The notes: a model not told the origin generated them from the sequence alone. DNA of 64,000 bases from Alkalihalobacterium alkalinitrilicum (GCF_002019605.1 NZ_KV917368.1:2571574-2635573), one strand, 5' to 3'; shown: positions 37,180-46,755, counted from the stretch's first letter. Program-made: numbers and translations.

Positions 37180-37575
37180 CTAGAAAAATGGCGAGAAAAA
37201 AACGGTTAAGATAATCGATAATGCACCGATACCGATAGCCCAGTTCCCAAGTGCATTAGCACCCGCTCTTCTCGCAACGAACCCGACAATGATCCCTGCC
37301 GCACCTAGAATTATTGGCAAAAAGAACAATGACAGGATCGAAAGGACAATGGCAAACGTCCCAACACCTCGACCACTAGCGGTCGCATCGTCATAATTTG
37401 CTTCTGCTGTGTCTTCACGTTCTTCTGTTCGACCACCAAAAGCTCCAGTCATTGGTGTAACTTCAGCAGCTGTTTCCTCTTCAAATGTTTTTGGTTCATA
37501 ATCTCTTTCTTCTGGCCTTAAATCAATGGAACGCTCGTCATCATTAAAGCCTTTATAATTGTTATTATCAGCCAA
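37180..37575 (-). CDS. yqfX: YqfX-like membrane protein
   Basis: 131 residues from TTG 37575, placed 7 nt after GAGGG; the product starts MADNNNYKGFNDDER. Acidic cytosolic N-terminal half, then two TM helices in a glycine-rich DUF4190-like C-terminal part (FAIVLSILSLFFLPIILGAA; GNWAIGIGALSIILTVFF). Its place next to ispG and divergent from yqfW matches B. subtilis yqfX. Function unknown. Confidence 0.82.
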   Translation of the reverse strand: MADNNNYKGFNDDERSIDLRPEERDYEPKTFEEETAAEVTPMTGAFGGRTEEREDTAEANYDDATASGRGVGTFAIVLSILSLFFLPIILGAAGIIVGFVARRAGANALGNWAIGIGALSIILTVFFSPFF

Positions 37576-37695
37576 AACTAATCCCTCGCTTTCTATATTT
37601 GGGGGAGCATTAATAGTATGACTCAACTTGTATTGAATATAGATGACAATGATTACATGCAAAGGAAACGATTATTTGTTCAAGAGGTGAAATTT

Positions 37696-38271
37696 ATGAA
37701 GAAATCGAAGATATTTGGTTTTGATATCGATGGTACGGTTACAGACCCAGCTACTTTTGTTCCATATTTAAATAAACACTTTAAGAAAAATATAACATTA
37801 GAAGATATAACCGAATACGATTTAACACAAGTTCTTGGAGTAACATCAGAACAATTTTGGAAGTGGTTAAGCGAACATGAAGGACATATTTATTCAAAAG
37901 CCAACCTAGCTGTTCATGCAAAAAATGCTCTCTATACATGGAAGGACTCCCATAAAATAGTCTATATCAGTGCAAGAGGTGACCATTTATATGACTTGAC
38001 TGAACAATGGTTTCAATCTAAACAAGTACCATATGATCAAATTACACTAATTGGAAGTCATGATAAAATTAATGCTGTCAAAGATCAACAACTTGATATT
38101 TTCTTTGAAGATAAACATGACAATGCTTGCGACATTGCGGAAGAATGCGAAATTCCTGTATTATTATTTGATACTCCATACAATCGTCTTTCTGTTCCTC
38201 GTAATGTCATTCGAGTACAAAACTGGAAAGAAGCAACGCATTGGGTTAATCAATGGCTTAAACATGAGTAA
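37696..38271 (+). CDS. yqfW: Putative nucleotidase YqfW (HAD superfamily)
   Basis: 191 residues from ATG 37696, 7 nt after AGAGGTG; the frame is open upstream but lacks an RBS. HAD motif I GFDIDGTVTDP (Asp 9, 11), VYISARGD near 90 as motif II, and FFEDKHDNACDIAEE near 137 as motif IV. Resembles 5'(3')-deoxyribonucleotidases. Same neighbourhood as B. subtilis yqfW (yqfX, zur). Confidence 0.82.
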   Translation: MKKSKIFGFDIDGTVTDPATFVPYLNKHFKKNITLEDITEYDLTQVLGVTSEQFWKWLSEHEGHIYSKANLAVHAKNALYTWKDSHKIVYISARGDHLYDLTEQWFQSKQVPYDQITLIGSHDKINAVKDQQLDIFFEDKHDNACDIAEECEIPVLLFDTPYNRLSVPRNVIRVQNWKEATHWVNQWLKHE

Positions 38272-38273
38272 AC

Positions 38274-38316
38274 AAAAAGGAAAGGCGAGATTACAATTCT
38301 CACCCTTCCTTTTTTG
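38274..38316. terminator. Bidirectional terminator yqfW / zur
   Basis: AAAAAGGAAAGGCGAGA against TCTCACCCTTCCTTTTT, stem with two mismatches and A/T flanks. Confidence 0.8.
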
Positions 38317-38320
38317 TTTT

Positions 38321-38749
38321 TTATCCGTCAGAATGTACGGGTACACAACTTTTACAATAGCCATATAATTCAAACTTATGCCCAATTACTTCAAAATCTT
38401 TAAAGTGAATGTTTAAATCTTCCATAGGACAGCTGTGTAGTGCTTTTGTTTTTCCACATTCTAAACAAATTAAATGATGATGATGCTGCGAAGTCGAACA
38501 GGAAAAACGAAATTTCTTTTCTCCATCTAATTCGGTTACCTCAAGAATTTCCAACTGTGCAAAAACACCTAGATTTCGATAAATGGTATCAAAACTTAAT
38601 CCAGGATAATCCCCAGACATCTTTTCTAGAACATCCTTAGCAGAAAGATATCTCTTTTCATCAAAGAAAAGGCGAACCATTTCTTCTCGTTTTTTTGTAT
38701 ATTTATATCCTTTTTCCTTTAAGCGTTCCATTGCTTGCGACACATTCAT
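38321..38749 (-). CDS. zur: Zinc uptake repressor Zur (Fur family)
   Basis: 142 residues. Winged-helix DNA-binding domain (about 1-80, YTKKREEMVRLFF, LSFDTIYRNLGVF) and a dimerisation domain with HHHHLICLECGKT near 88-100, CPMED and the C-terminal CKSC pair; the two CxxC motifs form the structural zinc site. Its start overlaps the end of a zinc permease gene (ATGA), so repressor and transporter are one operon. Position matches yqfV (zur) of B. subtilis. Confidence 0.92.
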   Translation of the reverse strand: MNVSQAMERLKEKGYKYTKKREEMVRLFFDEKRYLSAKDVLEKMSGDYPGLSFDTIYRNLGVFAQLEILEVTELDGEKKFRFSCSTSQHHHHLICLECGKTKALHSCPMEDLNIHFKDFEVIGHKFELYGYCKSCVPVHSDG

Positions 38750-39603
38750 GAAGATACTCGCTCCTTTCGTTTTCCTTTAAACAAATGGTGAAGAAGATGA
38801 GCTACAATAAGCCAAACTGTCGCAAACAACACAATTCCTCCACCAGTAGCAATATTTAAATGATAAGAAAAATAAGATCCAGTGAGCATAGCAAGCTGAC
38901 CGAACAAAACAGACAACCATAATAAACTTTTAAAACTTTTTGCAAAGATGATAGCTGAAGCTGCAGGTAAAACAATCATTGCTCCAACAAGCAAAATTCC
39001 AACAACTTTCATTGACAACGCTATGACAAGAGCGATTAAAAATGAAAAAATAAAATTTAATCCTCGAATGGATATACCTGAAACTTTCGCAAACTCCTGG
39101 TCAAATGAAATGGCGACAAACTCTTTATAAAATAACGTCAATATAATAAGAACTACTATTGAAGTTAAAATCATAAAATATAAATCCTGTAACGTGACAC
39201 TAACAATACTACCGAACAAATACATAAACCATTGATTATAGCCAGTTTTCGAAATACTAATAATAATAGCACTTAAACCTACACCCGTAGATAATATGAT
39301 TGGAATGGCTATTTCTTGAAAATCCCTATATACTTGTCTCAATCTTTCAATTAACAACGAACCAATAAAGGCAAACACTAATCCGAAATATAATGGGTTA
39401 ATAAAGGAAAAAAACGTCATTGTTGAAGTTAGTAATACACCAGCAGCTATTCCAGTTAACGTAATATGCGACAAAGATTCAGAAATAATTGATATACGTC
39501 TAACGAGCAAAAATGCCCCTAATAATGGACATATAAATCCGATTAATCCAGCTGCAACCATTCCTCGTTCAATAAAGCTTAAATTTGATAAAATTTCCAA
39601 CAT
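38746..39603 (-). CDS. znuB: Zinc ABC transporter permease, ZnuB-like (second copy)
   Basis: 285 residues, about 8-9 TM, ABC-3 family. ISIISESLSHITLTGIAAGV near residues 38-57 and VVGILLVGAMIVLPAASAI near 205-223 are family motifs. It is clearly paralogous to the permease gene just upstream (shared PLYFGL, IERLR, AIPIILS blocks). Start ATG 39603 with GGGG upstream. Member of the znuC-znuB-znuB-zur operon. Confidence 0.85.
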   Translation of the reverse strand: MLEILSNLSFIERGMVAAGLIGFICPLLGAFLLVRRISIISESLSHITLTGIAAGVLLTSTMTFFSFINPLYFGLVFAFIGSLLIERLRQVYRDFQEIAIPIILSTGVGLSAIIISISKTGYNQWFMYLFGSIVSVTLQDLYFMILTSIVVLIILTLFYKEFVAISFDQEFAKVSGISIRGLNFIFSFLIALVIALSMKVVGILLVGAMIVLPAASAIIFAKSFKSLLWLSVLFGQLAMLTGSYFSYHLNIATGGGIVLFATVWLIVAHLLHHLFKGKRKERVSS

Positions 39604-39683
39604 CAATGTACCCCTATTCTAATCTGTCTATTAGATTTTACTTTAGAACAGACCTCAAGACAACAATGTACACTTTAAACATT

Positions 39684-40550
39684 TCATGTACCTAGGTTCG
39701 GTTTACGTCTATAAAAAAGTTTATCTTTACATTTTTTTATAGATAAACATATGACTAAAATCAGTACCGAGAGGATAACAATTGTTCCTCCTGGTGCTAA
39801 GTCTAATTGAAACGCAGCAATTAAACCGCCAATCACTGCAATTTCACCAAATAGAATGGAATAAAAAAACATTTGCTTAAACCCTTTAGCTAAACGCATG
39901 CTTGCGGCAACTGGAAGTGTCATTAAGGCAGAAACTAAAAGAATTCCAACAATTCTCATTGAAGCCGCAATGACAAGAGCAACACTAATAATAAAAATGA
40001 GATGAATAAATTTCTTATTAAGCCCAGATACCGTAGCTTGTTCTTCATCGAAAGCCAAATAAAATAATTCTTTAAACAAGAATATAGTTAGTATAATGAC
40101 AACAATTGAAGTGATTAAAACCGTATATAAGTCAGACCGACTTATTGTTATTACACTACCAAATAAATAATTAAATAAGTCATTGTTAAATCCATCTGCT
40201 AATGAAATAAGGACAACACCAATACCTATACCACTGGAAAGAATGATCGGTATCGCAAGCTCCTTATAATATTGATAAACATTTCTAAGCTTTTCAATAA
40301 GTAATGAGCCACCTACTGCTGCACCCATTCCTAAATACAGAGGATTGAGTCCTTGAAATAATACAAAATGTTTACCTAATAATAAACTGGCTGCAATTCC
40401 TGTTAACGTAATGTGTGAAAGGGCATCAGCAATCAGTGATAACCTACGAACCACAAGAAAAACACCTAACATAGGTGCGATAAGTCCAATTAACAACCCA
40501 GTATAAAATGCATTTTGTAAAAACTCATATTTAAGAAAAGCTTCAATCAT
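39684..40550 (-). CDS. znuB: Zinc ABC transporter permease, ZnuB-like (first copy)
   Basis: 288 residues from ATG 40550 (GGAGG 8 nt upstream); overlaps the znuC stop by 8 bp. ABC-3 family with about 8-9 TM, LSLIADALSHITLTGIAASL near 40-59 and MRIVGILLVSALMTLPVAAS near 205. Paralogue of the following permease; the two may form a heterodimer in one transporter. Confidence 0.87.
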   Translation of the reverse strand: MIEAFLKYEFLQNAFYTGLLIGLIAPMLGVFLVVRRLSLIADALSHITLTGIAASLLLGKHFVLFQGLNPLYLGMGAAVGGSLLIEKLRNVYQYYKELAIPIILSSGIGIGVVLISLADGFNNDLFNYLFGSVITISRSDLYTVLITSIVVIILTIFLFKELFYLAFDEEQATVSGLNKKFIHLIFIISVALVIAASMRIVGILLVSALMTLPVAASMRLAKGFKQMFFYSILFGEIAVIGGLIAAFQLDLAPGGTIVILSVLILVICLSIKKCKDKLFYRRKPNLGT

Positions 40551-41325
40551 GTTGACAGCCTCCGTCACAATGATTGTGACTTAGAAGTTGTACATTGTGA
40601 CCAAAAAATGATGACAGGTTATGATTTTTTTCAAATTCTTCACGATCCCCATGAAAATGCAATGTCGTATTAATACATGCAATATCCGTTACATGTTCAA
40701 TCATCGTGCTAATATCATGAGTCACTAACAATAAAGTGATTTTGTTATTTCGATTTAAATCGATTAACATTTGATAAAAAGATTGAACCGAACTTGCATC
40801 TACTCCAACTGTTGGCTCATCCAAAATCAATAATTCTGGATTACTAACTAATGCTCTTGCAATAAACACTCGTTGCTGTTGTCCACCAGATAATTCCCCA
40901 ATATTTTGTTTCGTATATTGACTCATTCCTACACTTTTAATTGCCTCATGAACCCTTTCCTTATCGTTTTTTGACATAAAACGAAATAATCCAATCTTTG
41001 CATACAAACCCATGGAAACTACTTCATATACCGTAGCTGGGAACCCAGAATTAAAGCTGTTCGCTTTTTGTGAAACAAAGCCAACTTTATCCCAAGCTTT
41101 AAATTTATTGACACGTTGACCAAATAAAAAGACGTCGCCATCTTGAGGCGTTAATAATCCTAGGATGCACTTAATTAATGTTGATTTACCAGATCCATTG
41201 GGTCCAACTAAGCCTAGGAATGCCCCTTTTTTTATTTTTAAATTAACATTTTCTAATACGTCCTTATTATCATATCGAAATGAAACTTTATTGACTTCTA
41301 TAGCATAAGCTTGCTGACCAGACAT
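40543..41325 (-). CDS. znuC: Zinc ABC transporter ATP-binding protein ZnuC
   Basis: 260 residues from ATG 41325 (TGGAGGAAC upstream). Walker A GLVGPNGSGKSTLIK near 36-50, signature LSGGQQQRVFIARALVSNPE near 145-163, Walker B LLILDEPTVGVD, H-loop THD near 203. The C-terminus ends in a Cys/His-rich tail (SHNHCDGGCQHD), perhaps metal-binding. First gene of the operon; no substrate-binding protein gene (znuA) is present here. Confidence 0.9.
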   Translation of the reverse strand: MSGQQAYAIEVNKVSFRYDNKDVLENVNLKIKKGAFLGLVGPNGSGKSTLIKCILGLLTPQDGDVFLFGQRVNKFKAWDKVGFVSQKANSFNSGFPATVYEVVSMGLYAKIGLFRFMSKNDKERVHEAIKSVGMSQYTKQNIGELSGGQQQRVFIARALVSNPELLILDEPTVGVDASSVQSFYQMLIDLNRNNKITLLLVTHDISTMIEHVTDIACINTTLHFHGDREEFEKNHNLSSFFGHNVQLLSHNHCDGGCQHD

Positions 41326-41355
41326 AATGTTCCTCCATATTAGTACTGTCTTTAT

Positions 41356-41385
41356 AGTATACCACAAATAAGAATAATTCTTATT
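41356..41385 (-). promoter_or_regulatory. znuC promoter with Zur-type operator
   Basis: 41367-41385 is a perfect 9-1-9 palindrome AATAAGAATAATTCTTATT, of Fur-family 7-1-7 type. On the minus strand a -10 TATACT lies at 41356-41361, so the palindrome covers the -35 region. With zur in the operon, a Zur box is the best reading. Confidence 0.75.
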
Positions 41386-41496
41386 AAATAATCGAAAAGT
41401 AATAGACATGCAAATAGAAGTAGAAAATTATATAATAGAAAAAATACAATAGATCCCAATCCATAACTATATCGTTTTTTTAGGATGTGAAATTTA

Positions 41497-43032
41497 GTGG
41501 CACAAAGAAAGTTAGCAATTATTGACATGGGTTCTAACTCTATTCGACTGGTCATCTATACAATTCAAAGTAACGGTTGTTATCATGAACTTCATAACTT
41601 TAAAGTCGTTGCAAGGCTTAGCAGCCATACAACAAACGATGGCAGTATTACTCCTGAAGGGATTGAAATTATAGTTAATACTCTCGCTCGTTTTCATAAC
41701 ATAATAATAGCTCATGAAATTCACCAAATTAAGGGAGTAGCTACAGCTGCCCTTCGACTTGCACCCAATCAAAAAGAAGTATTACAAATACTCAAAGACA
41801 AAACTTCCATATCCTTCTCCGTACTAACTGATTATGAAGAAGCTTATTACGGTTATTTAGCAATAATTAATTCAACGAATATTGAAGACGGAATTTCAAT
41901 TGACATCGGAGGTGGGAGTACCGAAGTTACTTTATTTAAAAATCGAAAATTAGAGCAATTTATAAGTTTTCCTTTCGGTGCCATTACCTTAAAGAAACTT
42001 ATTAAAAATGATTCACCCACGATAGAAGAAATGGACAAGTTAAAAACCTTTTTAATCGATCAATTTTCTTCTTTAATTTGGATTGTAAACTCTAACCTAC
42101 CCGTCGTTGGAATTGGTGGGTCAGCTAGAAATTTATCACTCATTCATCAAAGAAAAAGCAACTACCCATTAAAAGGCCTGCATCAATACGAGCTCTTGCC
42201 AAGTAGCATTCAAGGTATTCAAGACGAATTACTTCATTTGTCTGTTACCGATAGACAAAATGTTGAAGGGCTATCTAAAGATCGGGCAGACATCATCATT
42301 CCTGCTATACAGGCTATTTATTCTCTAGTCGAAGTAACAGCTGCACCCAAATTTATTATGAGTAATAAAGGATTACGCGATGGAATCTTTTATGAAGAGG
42401 TTTTGCAACAACTTGGAATTGAACAATTCCCGAATGTAGCTGAAGAAAGCTTTTATCAATTATCTTACAGCTATCAAATTAATATAGAACATGTGAAGCA
42501 AGTATCTAAGCTCGCTACGACTATTTATAAAGAACTTGCGCCTTATATACTGGAAAAATACAATGACGAAAATAACTTAAGATTGTTAAGGTATAGTGCC
42601 CGAGTCCTTTATGTTGGGGAATATATTAGTAATGAAGCAAGTAACCAACATACCTTTTATTTATTGTCGAACATGACAATTGATGGCTTAACACACGAAC
42701 AACGTTTAGCCATTTCCCTAATTTCATCTTTTAAGTCGAAGTCAATTTTATCACAGTTTGCCGAACCGTTTGCTAAATTATTAACGAAACAACAGCTTAA
42801 GCGGTACGAGTTACTTGGGGCGATTTTAAAATTTGCTTATGCTCTAAACCGAACACGAAGAAACATTGTAAAAAACTGTACCATTACGATGACACCCAAA
42901 AGAAAATTATCAATACACCTACTATGTGATAGTGACTATTTTTTCGAGGCTGAGCAAGCAAATAAGTATAAAAAGCATCTCGAACGAGTATTAAATTTCA
43001 ATGTTGAACTCCAATTCCAAAATAACAACTAA
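41497..43032 (+). CDS. ppx: Exopolyphosphatase (Ppx/GppA family)
   Basis: 511 residues from GTG 41497 (AGGATG upstream). Actin-like fold: AIIDMGSNSIRLVIY at 6-20 binds phosphate, SIDIGGGSTEVTLF near 131-144 and GIGGSARNLS near 206; an HD-like helical domain follows to about 480. Hydrolyses terminal phosphate from polyphosphate (or pppGpp). Followed 83 bp later by ppk on the same strand, so the two enzymes of polyphosphate metabolism are neighbours. Confidence 0.9.
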   Translation: MAQRKLAIIDMGSNSIRLVIYTIQSNGCYHELHNFKVVARLSSHTTNDGSITPEGIEIIVNTLARFHNIIIAHEIHQIKGVATAALRLAPNQKEVLQILKDKTSISFSVLTDYEEAYYGYLAIINSTNIEDGISIDIGGGSTEVTLFKNRKLEQFISFPFGAITLKKLIKNDSPTIEEMDKLKTFLIDQFSSLIWIVNSNLPVVGIGGSARNLSLIHQRKSNYPLKGLHQYELLPSSIQGIQDELLHLSVTDRQNVEGLSKDRADIIIPAIQAIYSLVEVTAAPKFIMSNKGLRDGIFYEEVLQQLGIEQFPNVAEESFYQLSYSYQINIEHVKQVSKLATTIYKELAPYILEKYNDENNLRLLRYSARVLYVGEYISNEASNQHTFYLLSNMTIDGLTHEQRLAISLISSFKSKSILSQFAEPFAKLLTKQQLKRYELLGAILKFAYALNRTRRNIVKNCTITMTPKRKLSIHLLCDSDYFFEAEQANKYKKHLERVLNFNVELQFQNNN

Positions 43033-43071
43033 TTTACAGGTTCTTTACAAAAAATTTACAATGAATTGCTA
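43033..43071 (+). promoter_or_regulatory. PhoP-type direct-repeat box upstream of ppk
   Basis: TTTACA occurs at 43033, 43044 and 43055, exactly 11 bp apart, with a degenerate fourth unit TTGCTA at 43066. This is the geometry of PhoP boxes (TTWACA-N5 repeats) of the Bacillus Pho regulon. It lies between the ppx stop and the ppk start. Confidence 0.65.
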
Positions 43072-43115
43072 AGATTGTAGTTAGATTAATTTTCAATTTT
43101 GGAAAGGTTGATATT

Positions 43116-45230
43116 ATGTCGACAAATCACATCGAACAAAAAAAAAACCTCGATTTAAATGACCCAACCTTTTATAATAACCGCGAGCTAAGTTGGTTAG
43201 CATTTAATGAACGTGTACTAGAAGAAGCAATCGATGAAAGAAATCCCTTATTAGAAAGACTCAAATTTTTAGCAATCTTTAGTTCCAATTTAGACGAATT
43301 TTTTATGGTACGAGTTGCAGGATTAAAAGATCAAGTAAAAGCTGGGTTTAACCGCCCTGAAAATAAAGCAGGATTGACTCCAAAACAACAACTTAAAAGG
43401 ATATCAGAAAAAACGCAACAACTAGTTCGTCTCCAGGATAATATGTTTTGCGAAACGCTATTACCGATGCTTTACCATGAAGGTGTTCATTTTTTAGCTA
43501 TCGATGAAGTAACTAATGAGCAAATGACATTTTTAGAAGAGCGCTTTAATCACTATATTTTCCCTGTGCTCACACCTATGGCCATTGATGCATACCGGCC
43601 GTTTCCAATGTTACTCAATAAAAGTTTAAACTTAGCTGTCTTGTTGAAAGAGGATAATAGACAACAAGAAAAAGAACGCCTCGCTATCGTGCAAGTTCCT
43701 AGTGTATTAAGTCGTTTTATTCAACTTCCTACTCGAGATGATAAACAACAGTTCATTTTGCTTGAAGATGTCATTAGCCATTTTATTGGAGTACTCTTCC
43801 AAGGGTATAAAGTGCTCTCCGTTTCACCATTTCGAATTACAAGAAATGCCGATTTAACAATTCATGAAGAGGGAGCAAGAGATCTTTTAAGAGAAATAGA
43901 AAAGGAATTAAAGAAACGAAAATGGGGAGCTACGGTTCGTCTTGAAATGCAGGAAGGGTTAATGGAATCAAAAGTTTTAAACCTCTTGCTAGACGTTTTA
44001 GAAGTTCATAGTAATGACGTTTATTCTTTTAAAGGTCCATTAGATCTTTCTTTCTTATTTAAGCTATACGGTAAACTCGTATCGGAATTTGAGCATTTAG
44101 CAAATGAAAACTTTATTCCGCAACCACCTGTGGACTTAATAAATGAAGAAAATATTTTTCATGCAATCGATAAAAAAGACATTTTTCTTCATCACCCTTA
44201 CGAATCGTTTCATCCAATTCTAGATTTCTTAAGTATGGCGGCAGATGATCCAAGTGTGCTCGCAATTAAGCAAACGCTATATCGTGTCAGTGGAGACTCG
44301 CCAATCATTCATTCACTTGCACGAGCAGCAGAACAAGGAAAACAAGTAACAGTATTAGTGGAATTAAAAGCTAGATTTGATGAAGAAAATAATATCCAGT
44401 GGGCAAAAAAATTAGAAAAAGCAGGTGTCCATGTTATCTACGGAATTACCGCTTTAAAAACTCATAGCAAAATAACGTTAGTCGTACGGCATGAGAATAA
44501 TAAAATACAACGGTATGTTCACTTAGGTACTGGAAACTACAATGACTCTACCGCAAAGCTTTATACAGACATGGGTATTCTTACCTCTGAGGAAGACTTC
44601 GGGATAGATGCGACTAACTTTTTCAACTATTTAAGTGGATATAGTGACAAACCCGTCTGGAATCATATATCAACAGCACCTTTTCAAATCAGAGAAACTT
44701 TTATTGACGCAATTAATCAAGAAATAAGCGCTCATCTCCAAACAGGTAATGGGAGAATTATTGCTAAAATGAATTCATTAACAGACAAACCGATTATACT
44801 TAAACTTTACGAAGCCTCTCAAGCAGGAGTAAAAATTGATTTAATTGTTCGAGGAATTTGCTGTTTACGTCCTGGTATAGAAGGAGTGAGTGAAAACATT
44901 CGTGTTCGAAGTATTGTCGATCGCTTCCTTGAACATAGTCGGATCTTTTATTTCCATCATGGTGGACAAGAAAGCATTTTCCTTTCCTCCGCAGATTGGA
45001 TGACAAGAAATATGGAAAAACGAATTGAAATCCTATTTCCAATTTACAGTCCGAATATTAAGCAACGAATTATAGAAGTTCTAAACATCACGCTAAAAGA
45101 TAATGTCAAAGCAAGAGAACAGGACAAGACTGGCCATTATCATTATGTTGCTTGCCACAACGGAGAAACACCGATCCAGAGTCAACTTGCTTTTTATGAG
45201 ATGGCTGCTCGTTTTAATGAAGATTATTAA
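43116..45230 (+). CDS. ppk: Polyphosphate kinase 1
   Basis: 704 residues, normal for PPK1. N-terminal domain begins [17 protein letters not shown]; head domain; then two PLD-like catalytic domains with the phosphorylated His in [13 protein letters not shown] near 450 and the second His in [13 protein letters not shown] near 606; [15 protein letters not shown] near 470. Makes polyphosphate from ATP. GGAAAGG RBS. Probably under its own Pho-type promoter. The sequence just after the stop is the remnant of an unrelated transporter gene. Confidence 0.95.
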   Translation: MSTNHIEQKKNLDLNDPTFYNNRELSWLAFNERVLEEAIDERNPLLERLKFLAIFSSNLDEFFMVRVAGLKDQVKAGFNRPENKAGLTPKQQLKRISEKTQQLVRLQDNMFCETLLPMLYHEGVHFLAIDEVTNEQMTFLEERFNHYIFPVLTPMAIDAYRPFPMLLNKSLNLAVLLKEDNRQQEKERLAIVQVPSVLSRFIQLPTRDDKQQFILLEDVISHFIGVLFQGYKVLSVSPFRITRNADLTIHEEGARDLLREIEKELKKRKWGATVRLEMQEGLMESKVLNLLLDVLEVHSNDVYSFKGPLDLSFLFKLYGKLVSEFEHLANENFIPQPPVDLINEENIFHAIDKKDIFLHHPYESFHPILDFLSMAADDPSVLAIKQTLYRVSGDSPIIHSLARAAEQGKQVTVLVELKARFDEENNIQWAKKLEKAGVHVIYGITALKTHSKITLVVRHENNKIQRYVHLGTGNYNDSTAKLYTDMGILTSEEDFGIDATNFFNYLSGYSDKPVWNHISTAPFQIRETFIDAINQEISAHLQTGNGRIIAKMNSLTDKPIILKLYEASQAGVKIDLIVRGICCLRPGIEGVSENIRVRSIVDRFLEHSRIFYFHHGGQESIFLSSADWMTRNMEKRIEILFPIYSPNIKQRIIEVLNITLKDNVKAREQDKTGHYHYVACHNGETPIQSQLAFYEMAARFNEDY

Positions 45231-45249
45231 TATTGAAAAGAGTGTATTT

Positions 45250-45441
45250 GTCAGAATAAGTAGTTTCCCAAAAAATTCAAGTCTTCTAGGAAGTACTGAG
45301 CCATTAGCGGCTGTTTTTACAACGGTCTTTTGGTTAATAGAACCTTTTGGAAGTTTTCAATGGATTGGTACCACTTGTATCCTTATCATGATTTTATTAT
45401 TGGCTTTGAATAAAGAACCCTTTTTCAAAAACGATTTCTAA
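45250..45441 (+). pseudogene. EamA/DMT transporter, C-terminal remnant
   Basis: The frame contains [20 protein letters not shown] followed by [20 protein letters not shown], the last two helices of an EamA-family (drug/metabolite) transporter, with nothing of the preceding eight helices. No start or RBS. Directly abuts ppk, so a deletion joined the two. Confidence 0.8.
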
Positions 45442-45446
45442 AAAAG

Positions 45447-45489
45447 AAAAGCCCCTCAAAATCAGCTAGTTTCGCTGAGAGGGGCTTTT
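45447..45489. terminator. Terminator after ppk / EamA remnant
   Basis: AAAAGCCCCTC / GAGGGGCTTTT with an inner TCAGC / GCTGA stem. Confidence 0.85.
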
Positions 45490-45513
45490 AACAAGTGAGA
45501 GTTCATTATGCTT

Positions 45514-45660
45514 TTAATCTACTGCTTCAATTCGTTTTATTATTTTTGCAGGATTTCCACCCACTACCACATTGTCTGGTACTTCTTTTGTTACGACAGC
45601 ACCCGAAGCGATGACGACATTATTACCTATTTTAACCCCAGAGTTAATAACAGGGTTAAA
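45514..45660 (-). pseudogene. Hexapeptide-repeat acetyltransferase, C-terminal remnant
   Basis: Minus-strand frame [20 protein letters not shown] then [20 protein letters not shown] to a stop at 45514: the left-handed beta-helix end of a maltose/serine-type O-acetyltransferase. The N-terminal part is absent; homology fades near 45660, close to the structured element at 45735-45860, which may mark the break. Confidence 0.78.
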
Positions 45661-45734
45661 AATTGTGTATAGCGAAAAGTAATAGTTTATACATTTAAAG
45701 AGTAGTCTAAAAAGCTACTCTTGTCTTAATCTCA

Positions 45735-45860
45735 GTTTAGTTTTTAGGGTGTCTAGACCCCCACCTCTTAGCGTAGCGTAGGTGGGAAGTTCTATTCAGG
45801 TAGAGTCGAGATCTATCTGATTCTCCGATGTCCCAGCTTGTTGATACGAGTTCGCTTAAA
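45735..45860 (-). mobile_element. Structured element E1, IS200/IS605 right-end / omega-RNA-like, solitary
   Basis: On the minus strand: TTAAGCGAACTCGT, a hairpin (TCAACAAGCTGGGA region), CATCGGAGAATCAGAT, a second hairpin closed by CAG/CTG, then ACTTCCCACCT ... AGGTGGG. The same order of blocks occurs in opposite orientation at 49007-49135. No tnpA or tnpB gene is near. Assignment to IS200/IS605 ends is from the look of the structure, not an alignment. A further palindrome (AGAGTAG / CTACTCT) lies at 45698-45721. Confidence 0.45.
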
Positions 45861-45880
45861 GAAAGCTGCTCAAAATACAA

Positions 45881-46366
45881 TCATTTTTTTAGATTTGCCT
45901 TCATTAATGAGGATATCTGTTGCTCGTCTTTATTTGAAATTTTTTCTAGTTGATTAATAACTAACTCTTGCCGTTGCACTGAATGGTTTTGACTTAATTT
46001 CGCTTTTCCTTCAATCTTGTTGATTTTTATTTTGAAACCTTGAACTCCTTTGTTCATACCAGCAAGAAACTCAGGGTCTACTTCTCGTAATCGATATGAA
46101 CTATCAGGAGCTTCATACTTCAATACCATATCATGTAAGGATTCGATTAACTCACGTTCATCCTCTAAAAGTTCGACTTCTCCGTAAACATGAACCGTCA
46201 CATAATTCCATGTTGGTACAGCTTTATTCGTCTCATACAAAGATGGAGAGATATAACAATGAGGACCATGAAATATGGCTAAGACGGTTTGATTTACGAT
46301 ATCTTTCCACTGCGGATTCGGACGAGCAAAATGTCCATATAAGTATGTATTCTCCTTGTTCAACAT
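45881..46366 (-). pseudogene. FMN-binding negative transcriptional regulator (PaiB family), N-terminally truncated
   Basis: 161 residues from ATG 46366. Starts [20 protein letters not shown], which in full PaiB proteins (about 200 residues) comes after some 45 N-terminal residues; those are missing here. The rest, with [17 protein letters not shown] and [17 protein letters not shown], is intact. PaiB proteins act in protease and sporulation gene regulation in B. subtilis. Upstream sequence belongs to a MarR remnant, so this is probably a non-functional relic, though it could still be translated. Confidence 0.7.
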
Positions 46367-46573
46367 CACCTTTCAATAATTTCTCTTGTTCTTTTCATAA
46401 AGCCACTCATTTCAAGTTTTTTTATCGCACGAGAAGCTGGTATTCGATCTCCTTTTATCATCTCAGCTAACCTTTTCTTGAATGATACCTGGGTTTTTAC
46501 ATATTCGCACAAGGTACCAATACTGCCCTTTTGTATGGTCAGCTATATTACTTATAGAATCTTCTCTTTCTAT
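46366..46573 (-). pseudogene. MarR family regulator, truncated and frameshifted remnant
   Basis: Two overlapping minus-strand frames together give a MarR wing-helix core: TKGQYWYLVRICKNPGIIQE in one (to a stop at 46463) and LAEMIKGDRIPASRAIKKLE followed by MSGF in the other (to the stop at 46366-46368). A one-base shift near 46465-46475 separates them; no start codon and no C-terminal half remain. The end overlaps the PaiB relic. Confidence 0.68.
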
Positions 46574-46654
46574 CTAATGATACTATAAAATAGGAAATTT
46601 ACCCTTTTTTATGCCATTAGCAACAATCCTTACGAAAAACAGTCTAATAAAAAG

Positions 46655-46681
46655 AGACCGAATCACTCTTCGATTCGGTCT
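46655..46681 (-). terminator. Terminator after the Mn-type ABC genes
   Basis: AGACCGAATC / GATTCGGTCT stem, followed on the minus strand by CTTTTTATT. Confidence 0.8.
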
Positions 46682-46755
46682 GATAATTAGGTTGTTATTT
46701 ACTATGTTTCTCCACAGAATCGGAACTACTTACCGTCAGTTACCTCTATTTATAT

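Noticed and set aside
46096-46470. Plus-strand open frame opposite the PaiB and MarR remnants
   Set aside because: Antisense to better-supported remnants; His/Ser-rich with no RBS.
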